From: Morella rubra
Lineage: Eukaryota > Streptophyta > Magnoliopsida > Fagales > Myricaceae
Direction of reading: 5' to 3'
NCBI GenBank assembly: GCA_003952965.2
Contig: CM025852.1
Location: forward strand, 11,179,369 to 11,243,368
DNA: 64,000 bases
The stretch's first letter is position 1, and every line of letters begins with the position of its first letter. The translations under genes and the position numbers were made by a program. The notes under the pieces are model-generated. The model was not told the origin of the DNA and did not search any database. It worked only from the letters and a program-made list of their open reading frames with translations. Positions 45,609-56,999 of the stretch are shown in pieces.

Positions 45609-46470
45609 TGTAGCACCCGTATTTTCTCTATTTATTAATATTTATTTTTATTGAATTTCAAATTTCAAATTATTTGAAAACGTCATCCTATTTTAAAAGT
45701 GTTTAAAGTTTGAAATGTTGATTTGATTTGAAAAAATTATCTCATTTTTAAAAGTGTTTGAAATTTGAAGAATAGATGTTTTATCTTTATCTCTTTAGAT
45801 TTTAAAATTTTGAATTTAAATACTTCTTGAATATGTTTGAATTTTAAAATAGATAGCAAGTCAATCTTATCATTTTTTCATATTTAGAGTCCTTCTTTGA
45901 ATAGGTTGCAATTTAGTATTTTATAAATCATCTCTGTCATGTGGATTGATTGAGAGAATGAGAAATCAAGTGTCTTTTCGAAAGTTCTAGTCTAGTTGAA
46001 AACCTCGGAGTTTTATGTGCATTATCTTACAGTAAAATTGTTATAGAATGTTTTGCATGCATTGGTGTAATCCCGAGCCTTTTTAAGATATACGTTATTA
46101 TTTGATGATTTATCTCATATTTCATATACGTACGATATTTTGTGGATGATTATTGTATAATATGTTTGATGTTTTCAAACCCTGAAACCTAGAGTTCAAA
46201 GTTATAGTAATTAGTACAGTGAGTGTGCAAGGAGTCAACGGACTAGACAACCTTGTTACGGTCATTCTCTCTTTCAGATGATATTTAGGAACGTTGTTAG
46301 ATGGCTTCTGTGTGGGTAGCTGAGATTAGAATTTCAGTTAGACCGAGTGTTTTCTTTGTAATTTTTCTATTTTTAAAGAGTTTTAAACAAAGTATTTTTA
46401 TTCAATTGTTTTGAAATTTTAAAAACGTAATTTGTTTTCAAGATTTTTATTTGTCTTGATCGCTGCCTCG
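45609..46470 (+). mobile_element. Gypsy-type LTR fragment, copy B (fossil)
   Basis: It starts TGTAGCACCCGTATTTTC exactly where homology to the peptide gene copy 1 flank ends, so it marks an insertion. TTTCAGATGATATTTAGGA near 46270 ties it to the fragment at 18997-19380. No primer site or gag follows, and the right end is uncertain. Confidence 0.5.
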
Positions 46471-46484
46471 GATACACGTTAGGA

Positions 46485-46967
46485 GGTTAAGAGTGCGCTG
46501 AACAAGTTCACTCTGTCCAGGAGCCGGGGCCAGGAGGGGGCATTGACTCGACGGTTCGCTCGTAGAGCAGCGGCGGCCGCAGAGGAGGCATCACGGCCTT
46601 CGACATCAGCGTCAGAGGCACCTCTGGAGACGGGAGCACCTGCAGTGCCCCTCCATGGGTGGCCCAGCTATTTGCGAACCTCGACAGCCGTGTCAGCGCG
46701 ACTGTGAAGGCCACTCTACAGCCTGTTGAGAGGCAGATGCAGTCATTAGAGGAGCAGCTGAAGGAGCTCCGGACCGCCTTCGATGGGGAGTGCACTGTGA
46801 CAATGCTGCGCAACAAGTCGGTCGTGGCTCATATGGCGGACGTCAACGAGCAGCTGGAAGAAATTAAAAAGACTCTGGATGATTTCAAGACGGAGGCAGA
46901 TCCACAGAGGATTCCCGGAGATATTCCTGATGACGTGGCCACTTTCCGTGATGCTGTTCGACGTTGA
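46485..46967 (+). pseudogene. Transposon-associated coiled-coil ORF, copy B
   Basis: The main open part (46659-46967) encodes AQLFANLDSRVSATVKATLQ, then ERQMQSLEEQLKELRTAFDG, MADVNEQLEEIKKTLDDFK and ends FRDAVRR at a stop: two heptad-rich segments predicting a coiled coil. An Arg/Ala-rich stretch (TRRFARRAAAAAEE) and a Ser/Pro/Glu linker (46540-46650) precede it in an adjacent frame. In copy A the corresponding C-run is one base longer and joins linker and coil (PAVPPPWVAQ), so the ancestral protein was about 160 residues. A related ORF lies in CACTA-5 at 57000-57680. No known domain recognised. It may be a DNA-binding or multimerising accessory, which is inference only. Confidence 0.55.
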
Positions 46968-47294
46968 TGAATTTTTATGTTATTTTTTTATATCTATTTG
47001 GGACATACATTTTGATTTATGGTTTTATTTATCTGTTTGAGACATTTGTGTTTATTTGGATTTGGTTTTTTTATTTACGTATTTGAGACATTTCTGTTTA
47101 TCTGTGGATATGCAGAAGAAACTTTGATTACAGTTTACGTGTTTTTCTATTTGTATTTCTTTCTCGACACTTATATAAGTAAAATGACCAATATACCCTT
47201 TGGTCGGCAAAAATAACGAAATAAGTGGTTTATCAAATAAGTAATATAAAATTTAACAAGAAATCATTTTTTTATTTTTCTGTTTACAATTAAA

Positions 47295-48600
47295 TACACC
47301 GATCCATCGGTGTTATCCGTCGTCGTTTGGGTGCACTAACCAATCGTTTCTCGATCCGATTGATCGCTACATTAGTTTTTCATCTAACCCTCATTTTTTT
47401 AAATAATGTGAGTTTAAATGATTAGAAACATAGAAATATATATTAACAAAGTATGTTAGGATGTATTTAGATTACATAAAAACATATCAAGTACATATCA
47501 TTAATTTTTAAGAAAGCATGTATAAGTTATACATGTTGCAACATAGATGCATTTTGTTTGTGTTAGTATGAGTAAGGTATTAAGATGTTAGAAACTAGTG
47601 ACATAACGCTTATTTAACACATGATTATAATTCATCAGTATGAGGTATGTATTAATATGATATTATAAGTAAATTAATTTTAATAATTAAGTCATTTGTT
47701 AGGCTAAAAACATTTTTTAATAATTAGGTTAACCGATCGATCGCTTTATTGGCGATCGATCGGTACATAACGGTGTCGTTTAATATTTTGGTACCGATGG
47801 ATCGTTAATTTTGGGGCTTCATGCGACGTCGTTTTAAACGTAACACCGATCGATCGACCGATCGATCGTTCAAAAATTGGGCGGGAATTTTAATGCTTGG
47901 TACGATCGATCGGTAATATTACCGATCGATCGGTGTTTATCGCGCTTGAAATGCCAGGATGCTCTAAAGCGTGGGTGAAGCAAAAACACACCCACGGCAA
48001 GGAGGAAACTAGAGACTCGCGGCAAGGAGCTATTTTTCCCTTTAATTTTGTCAAAATACCGTCCTTTTAGTTGTGAGAGTGTTTAGAAGTGCTTAAGGTT
48101 AAGCCCAAGCTCAAATTCATTGGTTTTTTAACCGGGTGAATATTGAAAAATTTGGGCGACATTTGTGAGATTTTGGTGTGGATTTGGTTCGTTTTGGTCT
48201 ACATTTCGTTTGCAATTTCGTGCAAAAGTAATTGAATCAACCTACACTACGATTTAGGAATGATTTCGTTGGTTATTTGGTGTTATTTTTATTTGTCTAT
48301 TTGTGGGTATTGTGGATTGGATTTGTGATGATTAGAGCTTATTAGAGTATTTTTAATATGTATATTAGAATTAGTATTGCATGAGGATGATTTGTGAGTG
48401 TTTTGGGCGTGGATTTGAGTGTGTGGGAGGCTGGCAAGCTGTTTTGTCGATCTGGGTTAGTCACGATCGATCACCAGATTCTGACGATCGATCGTGTGTT
48501 AGATGGAGGTTCAGCGATCGATCATCTATATAATGACGATCGATCGGTCTTGAAACCGATCGATCGTCTATAGTATCGATCGATCGCGGTTAGGGCAGAT
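47295..48600. repeat. CGATCGATCG repeat field of CACTA-4
   Basis: Two clusters (47295-47945 and 48465-48600) of CGATCGATCG(G/T) motifs in both orientations, separated by leader-like sequence. Several are doubled, e.g. CCGATCGATCGACCGATCGA near 47850. They match the 3' field at 54960-55520. Confidence 0.85.
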
Positions 48601-48609
48601 TGCAAGTTA

Positions 48610-49325
48610 TTGACCTTGTGTAGCATTTATTCTATTCTCATGTTTAATTATTGAAGTGCTTGAGTTCTGGAAATGAATCATGAAGTTTGAGAAGACTGGA
48701 GGATGATTATAGGAGTGTTTTTTTTAATAGTGATACATGTATAATATTTGAGCTTTATATTGAATGTTTGATTATTGAAGTGCTTGAGTTCTGGAAATAA
48801 ATTATGAGTTTGAGAAGCATGGAGGATGAATATTGGAGTGTTTTTGACTTGTTATGTTTGAGTTTATTTTTGGGATATAATGTGTGTACCCTTAGACCCG
48901 TTCAAGGGTTAAGACGCGATAAATATGCGTTTATCGCGTAATAACCCTTGAATTGTCCACAATATGGACAGTTTGAGATTGTGTATTCGTGGTTGGACGA
49001 GTTCGGTACTTGTGTCCTGTCCAGTCTTGGAGGAAATTCGGTATCATCTACCTTTTGTCTTCTGGGTATACTACTAGCATTGGTGTATGACGTCATACAA
49101 CTATCGTTGATGACGTTTGCCTCCAACGCTGGTGCGTGTATTTGGGGACTGGGGGGAGATGCTGCCGAATTTTTTCAGGTATGGATGGACACAAGTTGAA
49201 CTGATGTTCAACTCCAATGCACAATCTTGAATGGGATAGGACCTATCAGCTGGGCTTAAAGTCAAGTTACAATGATTGGGTGTTTATGAATTACTTAATT
49301 CGTGTATTTTTTTAGATTGGTGGCG
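48610..49325. other. Leader region of CACTA-4 without a clear gene
   Basis: An internal duplication (TTGAAGTGCTTGAGTTCTGGAAAT at 48652 and 48776) and short open frames on both strands, none with family support. Probably 5' UTR or intron of the transposase gene; TTTTTTTAG at 49307-49315 could be its acceptor. Confidence 0.45.
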
Positions 49326-52300
49326 ATGGATAAAAGTTGGGTTTACGAGAAAAATCGGTTTGGTGAAAAGTATGCGGAGGGGGTCCGTGGGTTTGTCGGT
49401 ATGGCTGCTTTGTTGTGTAGACTCTCGGGGTCAGATCAGATGTCCGTGTCGGAAGTGCAGAAATGTAGTGTTTCAAGTGTTGGATAAAATGGAAGATCAT
49501 ATATACATTAATGGGTTTGATGTGAGCTATAAGTCATGGGTGTTTCACGGGGAGGGTATTCAACTTACTTCAAAGTTGAGTCAAGAGTCCGGTGCGAGCT
49601 TACCATATAGTGATGATGATTTAGAGGGAGATAACTCTGATAGAATGGAGGAAATGTTAACCGATGTTCGTGCCGGATTAGATGGTGGGGCGGCAAGGGT
49701 TGAAACGGAGAACCCTAATATTAAGGAAACCCCCACTTGGGGACCGAAGGCTTCGACACCACTTAATAAATTATGGGAAGAGGCAGAACATGAATTGTAT
49801 CCTGGATGTACCAAGTTTAGTAAGTTGTCATTTACGGTCCGGTTGTTGCATGTGAAGTCGGAGAATAAGTTGTCGGTTAAGGCATTTGATATGGTATTAC
49901 AATTGATTAAGGAGGCATTGCCAGAGGGGGAGACGTTACCGGGATCGTATTACGAGGCGAAACAATTGCGAAAGGATCTTGGGTTTAGTTATGATAAAAT
50001 CCATGCATGTCAAAATGATTGTGTGTTGTTTTGGAAGGAAAACAGTGAGTTAGACAGATGTCCGATATGTGGGGTGTCCCGGTGGAAATTCGAAAATGAT
50101 TTGCGCAATCGAATTCCCAGAAAGTGTTGCGTCATTTCCCTTTAATCCCTAGACTTAAACGTTTGTTTACCACAAAAGATGTAGCAATTGACATGAGATG
50201 GCATAAGGAAAAACGGGTCGATGATGGGGAGAGTTTGAGGCATCCTGCAGATTCATTGGTTTGGAAGAATTTTGATAAGGACCACGATTGGTTTGCTCAA
50301 GATGCCCGCAACGTCCGCCTTGGTCTTGCTTCTGACGGGTTTAATCCGTTCGGAAACATGAGCAATGCGTACAGTATTTGGCCGGTCGTTGTTTTCCATA
50401 TAATTTACCCCATGGAGGTGTATGAAGGTCCCATTTTCACTAATGACTCTTCTGATTCCGGGTCGAAAGTCACCGGGAAATGATATTGATGTATATCTTC
50501 GACCCTTAGTGGAAGAGTTGAAACAACTATGGGAAGATGGAGTTGAGACACATGACGCTTCAGATGGGACGACATTTAAGATGCATGCAGCTTTGATGTG
50601 GACCATAAATGATTTTCCAGCATATGCCAATTTATCTGGATGGAGTACCAAAGGGAAGTTGGCATGTCCAACGTGTAATTTAGACACTGACTAAGTGGTT
50701 GAAGCACGGGAGAAGAATGTGTTATATGGGTCATAGGAGATATTTGACACCGGGGCATGCATGGAGATATGATGTGGATACGTTCGATGGGAAAGAAGAA
50801 CATAGACTTCCGCCTGAGGAGTTAACTGGTGAGGACATATTGGAACAATTGACGCATGTCGGGGAGACTATCTTTGGTAAAGCGTCAGGGAAGAATAGGG
50901 AAAGAAGAAACAATCGTCGGAACGTTTGAATTGGACGAAGAAGAGCATATTTTTCCAACTGCCGTATTGGAGTACATTAGGGTTACGGCATAACTTGGAC
51001 GTGATGCACATCGAGAAGAACATATGTGACAACGTGATTGGGACGGTGATGAATATCGAGTTCAAGACCAGAGATTCAGCGGGTGCACGTAGAGATTTAG
51101 CTGAAATGGGGGTCAAAAAAGACTTGCACTTGGTGCATGACGGTCGGGTTGAATTGATGCCTCAAGCGGTGTATACTTTAATTCGGGAAGAGCGAAGGAG
51201 GGCCTGTGAGTGGTTAAAAGATGTGAGGTTCCCCGATGGTTATGCAGCTGAGATTTCACGTTGTGTGAATCTAGATGAGTTGAAGGTTTCTGGAATGAAA
51301 AGTCATGATTGTCATGTGTTCTTGCAGAGGGTTCTTCCAGTGATGATCCGAGGGTTGTTGAAGGAAGACGTGTGTGCGCAGTGACTGAATTATGTTTGTT
51401 TTTTTCGAGAGTTGTGTTCTCGTACGTTGAAGATTTCTGTATTGCAGAGGATGTCAGAAGATATCGGGATAATTTTATGCAAGTTGGAAATGATTTTTCC
51501 ACCCGCTTTTTTTACAGTAATGATGCATTTGGCGGTCCACTTACCGCGCGAAGCAATGCTTGCTGGACCAGTACAATACAGATGGATGTATCCAGTTGAA
51601 CGGTTGATGGGTCGCTCGAAACGGAATGTGAAAAATAAGTCTCGTCCCGAAGGGTCGATTGCAGAAGCGTATATTGAGAATGAGTGTTCGACATTTTGTT
51701 CCCAATACCTCCGAGGGGTCGAAACAGTGTTTAATCGCAGAGATCGAAACTACGATTCTGACGGCGATCCCGAGATACCAGAAAGGTCATTGGATGTGTT
51801 CACTCAGAGAATTAGATTGCTAGGGGCTGGAAAAGGACATGACATAGACCGAACAGAGTTCAAGAAAGCTCGGTGGTTTGTGCTGAACAATTGCAAAGGC
51901 ATCAGCAACTACTTAGAGTAAGTAAAATAAAATTTCATAGGTTTTCTATAATATACAGACGTTGATTAACCTTATCATTACAGTGAACACATGGACGAAC
52001 TTCGCGCGCAAGGAGTTGGTAACATTTCTCGTATGCATGAGGAACAATTTCCGGATTGGTTCTTAGGGCGAGTAAGTGTTATTGACAAATAATTCAAATT
52101 AATTTCGTGTCTTTGTTTTTAATGACCTTCTAATATATTGTTGTAGGTTCAAAAATTACGTTCTCAAAATCCATGTACATCGATCGATGAATTGTATTCA
52201 TTGGCACGTGGGCCTGATACACGAGTGATGCGTTATTCTGCATGTGTTATGAACGGATGTAGATATTATACAGTACAACAGGAAGAACGTCGGAGAACTT

Positions 52301-52933
52301 AGAACAGTGGTATTATAGTACTGGGATCACATGAGGGAAATCCAATAGAATTTTACGAAAGGCTTGTAGACATTTATGCCATGCAAAACTTGCGGGAAAA
52401 TAATGTATATTTGTTTAAGTGTGATTGGTGGACGTCGGAGATCACCATGAAATTCGTATCGACGAGAACTTTAAGAGCATAAACACTTCCCGACAGTGGT
52501 ACTTAGAAGACCCATTTGTTTTGATAATCTGCATGGAACTACATGGCGAGTCGTGCAGAAGTTGTCTTGTAGAAATGCATATGATATTCTCAGCCCGGAT
52601 CCAGATGGTGAAGTTAATGTAAATGTTGAATCGGGAGCAACCATCTCGAATGAAGCGTATCAAGAGGACGATGCCATTGACTTGTTTATAGACTTCCGAC
52701 AGTTTAACCTTAATCCACTACGGAGGGATGACGTTACGCCAAACGTTATCCAAGCTTCTGAGGCAATTGATCGAAAAAAAAGACGTATAGATAGTAATGA
52801 TGTTTCGGAGGGGGATGAAGCAGAAATTGAAGAAAATACCGAAGAAAGTGGGGACGAAGATTCGTTCGAAAGTGATAGCGACTCTACTGAGGATGAGGCA
52901 TCGGGCGATAACGTGCAAGAATCAGGATTCTGA
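49326..52933 (+). pseudogene. CACTA-4 transposase (TNP2 type)
   Basis: Near full-length CACTA transposase, which cuts and joins element ends. Domains in order: Transpo_assoc (MDKSWVYEKNRFG; IRCPCRKCRN; SWVFHGE), linker, LWEEAEHELYPGC..FSKLSF, Transposase_21 core (IHACQNDCVLFWKEN, CPICGVSRWK; MRWHKEKR; GNDIDVYLRPLVEELKQLW; ALMWTINDFPAY; LACPTCN), LRHNLDVMHIEKNICDN (the conserved D/H motif), DUF4218 (EDIGIILCKLEMIFPPAFF; MYPVERLMG), introns at ~51918-51984 and ~52071-52146 with GTAAGT donors, DUF4216 (from VQKLRSQNPC), and an acidic tail (SGDEDSFESDSDSTEDE). Frameshifts near 49415, 50130 and 50410, stops near 50691 and 52300, and other breaks at 51380 and 52430 disable it. It is the youngest-looking transposase here. 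Confidence 0.85.
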
Positions 52934-53056
52934 TTAATAATTTCTTTCATGTATATTTTCTTTCTAATGTTGATGTTTGCTGAACTATTTTTACTGTTAT
53001 TGTCTCTTTACCATATCTTTATCGTTTATTTTGTTATGTCACAGCTTTACGGTGAA

Positions 53057-54799
53057 ATGAAGCGTGGACGAGAATTTCCTTCAGTTACTTCTGGACAGTT
53101 GCATAGTATGAGTCCGATCCCGAGTCCTACCCGAGCGCTCCTTCTCCGAGAGTGAATGAAGGCATGAGTCAAGGCACGCCAGCTTGTCCTAGTAGTTGTG
53201 CATGTAAGAAATTATTCTAAGTTATATTTCAATTTTTTTAAGTTAACCGACCGACTAACTTTGTTAATTTTATTTTATGTAGCGACATCAGCTTCTAAAC
53301 GTGGGCGAGGTAGGACACGTGGAGTCAGTTTGGAGAAGAGTCTTGGGTCCGGGTCCGGGAAACTATCGGTGCATATCCCGGAGGGAGAGTGTGGAGGAGT
53401 GTCTTCCACTGCTGCCACTCTATCGACGAAGATTGGAATGTTGGTCCGAGGGCTGATTCCGATCTCAGTTAACAAGTGGGTCGATGTTCCTGCAGAAGTG
53501 AAGGAGTACATTATGGATCGGGTGTTGGTATGATTAAACTCGTAAACATAGAATTTTTGGTTAAGCATTTCGTTTATCATTGTAATATTGTATGTTTTGG
53601 TACTTATGCAGGACCACTTCGACCTTGACTACACCCGTCATGAGGACGTGAGGACGGTGGTCGAGACTATGATGACGGCACGTCGAACGCACCGCAACCG
53701 AATGCATGCGTATTTTAAGAAGTTCCCGAGTAAAGAGGCGGCGTTGCTGAAGCCGCACCCTGATACCACAGAAGAACAGTGGAAGGAGTTATGCGATCTG
53801 TTCACCAGCGAAGCATTTATGGTACGTGATTACAAAAACTCGTTGCTTAAATATTACATTCTTTTAATATTTAATTACTTAAAATATCGCAGAAACGAAG
53901 CGAGCAAAATAAGAAGAATAGATCAAAGTTGACTGTGAACCACGCTGCTGGTTCGCGCTCGTTCCAGCGCACACGAGCTTGCATGGTAAGTTAACAACTA
54001 AATTTAGACTTTATTGATATTGTTTGTCAATAACTTTATGCTATTGTCATGTAGAAAAATCAAGAAAGCGGCAAATCAATCCTGCAGAGCTGTATAAGAA
54101 GAATTATACAAACAAAGATGGGATTTGGACCTCGGAAGGAGCGAGAGAAATTTATGTAAGTCGCTTTCATTTTAATCTACTTTATGTAATTTATGTATAG
54201 TTTATCTACTTTAATGTTTCTGGTAATTATTGTCATTTTTTCAGGAACGGATGGATGCCTTCCAGCGTCAGTGTGATTTAGAAGGGAAGACTTACACCGA
54301 AATTGAAGTATATTCCGAGATATTGGGCAAGAAGTCGGGATATGTTCGGGGATTAGGACGCGCGGTTAAGCCTCCGCCTTCATCAACTTTGACTACACAG
54401 TCTTCTGATCTACAGCACCAGCTAGCAAAGGCAAGGGATGAGATAGAGGCGATGAGAGCTGCTAGAGAAAAAGACTTGCAAGAATTTGCGAAGAAGCAAG
54501 CTGAGATGGAGGCCACGCTGAGGGACCACCGTGAGGAGCAGCGGGTGGAGCAAGAGCGCATCCGGTTGGAGCAGGAGGAGCGCATGAAAAGGGAGCAAGA
54601 GCGCATGCAGTGGAGCACGAGGAGCGCATGCAAAGGAACAAGAGCGCATGCGAAAGGAGCAAGAGCGCTTACGGGCAGAAATATCGAAGGAACTGGAGAA
54701 GAAAATGTCCTCTGTAATGGAGAAGAAAATGAGCGACATGTCAAAGCGACTATTCAGCCAGTTTGGGGGTTCAAAAAGGTAGATGCATGTATATTGTAA
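53057..54799 (+). pseudogene. CACTA-4 second gene (Ptta/En/Spm, Transposase_24 type)
   Basis: Multi-exon gene for the element's accessory DNA-binding protein. Exons: MKRGREFPSVTSGQ... (53057, with a frame break before a donor at ~53204), TSASKRGRGRTRG...EYIMDRVL (53281-53527), DHFDLDYTRHEDVRTVV to DLFTSEAFM (53612-53821), a short KRSEQNKKNRSK...RACM exon (~53892-53983), a NPAELYKKNYTNKDG exon (54080-54153), and a long last exon (54245-54799). The last exon has MDAFQRQ, TEIEVYSEILGKKSGYVRG, then a coiled coil (ELAKARDEIEAMRAAREK-like) and an EERMKREQERM repeat. Introns have GT..AG ends. A frameshift in the ERM repeat region (~54610) alters the C-terminus. Basic RGRGRTRG suggests DNA contact. 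Confidence 0.8.
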
Positions 54800-54959
54800 T
54801 AACTTTTTAATTATGTATTATTACGATATTATTTTCGATTTAATTATGGATCACTATATGTTATTATTGATGTTTATTAATGTGAGTATTGTATTATTAT
54901 TATAAAATGTACATGTTATATAATATTTTCTATTATTATTGTTTAAAAAAAAAAAAAAA

Positions 54960-55703
54960 CGATTCTGTTACCACCGTTCGATCGGCATATTCAACGATCG
55001 ATCGGTTGTTGTTCAACCGATCATCGTCCAATACAACTGTTCGATCGTTAATATTAAAAGACAAAATTACTGATCAATCAGTAAAATAAATGATCGATCG
55101 TCTATGTGCAAGTGATCAGTCGGTACTATAAGCGACCGATTGGTGTAGAAATAGACGATCGATTATCCACAAAACGATCGATCGTCAAATATCACCGATC
55201 GATCGTTCATAAATCATGTTTCATCGCTGAATTAAACGACCGATCGTCCATGGCATAACGATCGATCGTGATACTTAAGTGATCGATCGCTTATATAAAG
55301 CGTCCGATCGTCGTTGCTGAAGCGATCGATCGTCTATTTCTTACCGTGCGATCGTTTAAATGTGTCGATCAATCACCAATACATAACCGATCGATCGTCA
55401 ATACGTACCGTTCGATCATCTCAAATGTATACCGATCGATCGCCTTTCCAATCGATCCATCACTTTGTTTTCACCGACCGATCGTCACAATTACCGATCG
55501 ATCATAAATTTAGTGACGAAAAATTTCCGTCACTAAAAACTTTTCATGACGAAATTCGGGTTTCGTCATGAAATACATTTCGTGACGCTCATTCGCTGAC
55601 GGAGCTCGTGACGAAAATATTTCGTCACTAATACTTTTAGTGACGAAATATTGACTTTTAGTGACAAAAGTTTTAGTCACTAAAAGTCAATTTTTTTGTA
55701 GTG
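54960..55703 (+). repeat. CACTA-4 3' subterminal field and terminus
   Basis: Over 20 ACCGATCGATCGT-type motifs in both orientations within 560 bases (54960-55520), then AT-rich inverted repeats around GTGACGAAAT/ATTTCGTCAC (55513-55690) and the terminal TTTTTTTGTAGTG. This is the densest repeat field of the window. Confidence 0.9.
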
Positions 55704-56060
55704 ACCCTATAAGGACCTTATGTTTTCTCTTACAGACTACGACTCCCTAGGTTTGTTGTTGACCCTTAAGGTAATTTCTACTGTAAACTCTCATCTGTAA
55801 TCTTTCGTGCTTTCAATAAAATGATGTTGATTTAAAAAAAGGAAAAAAAAAAAAGAACAACGAAGACCTACAGGTTCAGTAGGATCAGCTTACCCTTCTA
55901 TCACCACCATAATGTCCCTAGTTTACTCTACTCCCCTTCCCCTTAAACTACTTCATCCTTACTGGGAGGGGAATCTAATCCAAAGTGCTTGTAAGATCGA
56001 TATCGATAGATCCTTTAAGACTAATTGGAATCCACTAGTTCTTCACATCTTAGGATCTAA
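55704..56060 (+). other. LINE-like 3' tail and unassigned flank
   Basis: TTTCAATAAAATGATGTTGATT followed by an A-rich run (55834-55857) looks like the 3' UTR and poly(A) tail of a plant LINE. An open frame at 55912-56124 has no recognised family. Confidence 0.4.
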
Positions 56061-56999
56061 CACTACAAGAAATGAGACCTTAGGTGACAAATTTTTGGGT
56101 GTCAAACCAAATTTTATCACCTAAAGTCATCTTTTCCTAACAAAACATTAATTTCGTCACCCAAAATCATCCAAGAACCAAAGCCGTCTGGACCGATCAA
56201 AAATCGTTCGACGTATTTATATGACGACATACACGCGTCGCCAATGAGTGACGATAAAAATAGTCACAAAATATAAAAACCGTCCGGACTCTCAACAAAA
56301 CCGTTCGGACTCTATGCTAGGTGACAAATTGCAAATCGTCGTAACTGAGTGACAATTAGAATTGTCACAATTTGTCAAACTCCGTCCAAACAATTTTTTA
56401 TACAATGTCCGAACGGACTTTACTAAAGAATAATGATCGTCAGCACATAGTGACAAATTCAAAATCGTCATGAATACTCAAAATCGTCCAGGACGTATAA
56501 ACGAGCATTCAAACGCAGGAGAAATACACTCCAGACACTGAAAAAGAAGTCCGCATAGGTATGAATGCTTCTTCACGAATTGTGTGGTTCCACATTGCAA
56601 TACTTTACACATGAGCTGTCGAAACCATCTGAACGCCTATTAAAATCGTGCGAACGCGAATCTTCAAACATAAAACCAAGCCTTTGTCAAAATCACATTT
56701 ACACTATCTTTTCTCTCAAACTTTTCTCTCAAATATTTTCACCATATTTGGTCGTATGGTTCAAGATCTTACTTACAACTTCAGTAATACCTTCTTCATG
56801 CCTTTGTTTTTCAATTTCATGCATTTTTTTGTGGATAATAGGTTGTTCCTTTGTGTTCATTGAAGTACCGTTCAGACGCTTCATCTGGATGATCCGAACG
56901 GGTTACACTTCATTTGAACACATTGTAAACAGAAACGTTGTCGTTTCACGGCCGTGCGAATGGTTCATGCTGACATTCAAATGATTTTTATTAGGTTGG

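Larger units (their letters stand above)
40064..48205 (+). repeat. Large tandem block, copy B
   Basis: Second copy of 30893-39120: end of the Gypsy LTR (to 40441), CACTA-3 3' half, hAT MITE, peptide gene, LTR fragment, coiled-coil ORF and CGATCGATCG field. Reading frames tend to be longer here than in copy A. Confidence 0.95.
47290..55703 (+). mobile_element. CACTA-4: near-complete CACTA element, 5' terminus not seen
   Basis: Order: CGATCGATCG subterminal field, leader, transposase gene (49326-52933), second gene (53057-54799), CGATCGATCG subterminal field (54960-55520), inverted TTAGTGACGAAAT-type repeats, and 3' terminus TTTTTTTGTAGTG at 55703. No CACTACAAAAAAA 5' end was found between 45 and 49 kb; it was probably lost to the LTR fragment or the block rearrangement, so the true start is unknown. 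The coiled-coil ORF at 46485-46967 may also belong to it. Confidence 0.75.

Noticed and set aside
48902-49199. Overlapping open frames on both strands in front of the CACTA-4 transposase
   Set aside because: No domain or homologous counterpart; more likely leader sequence.
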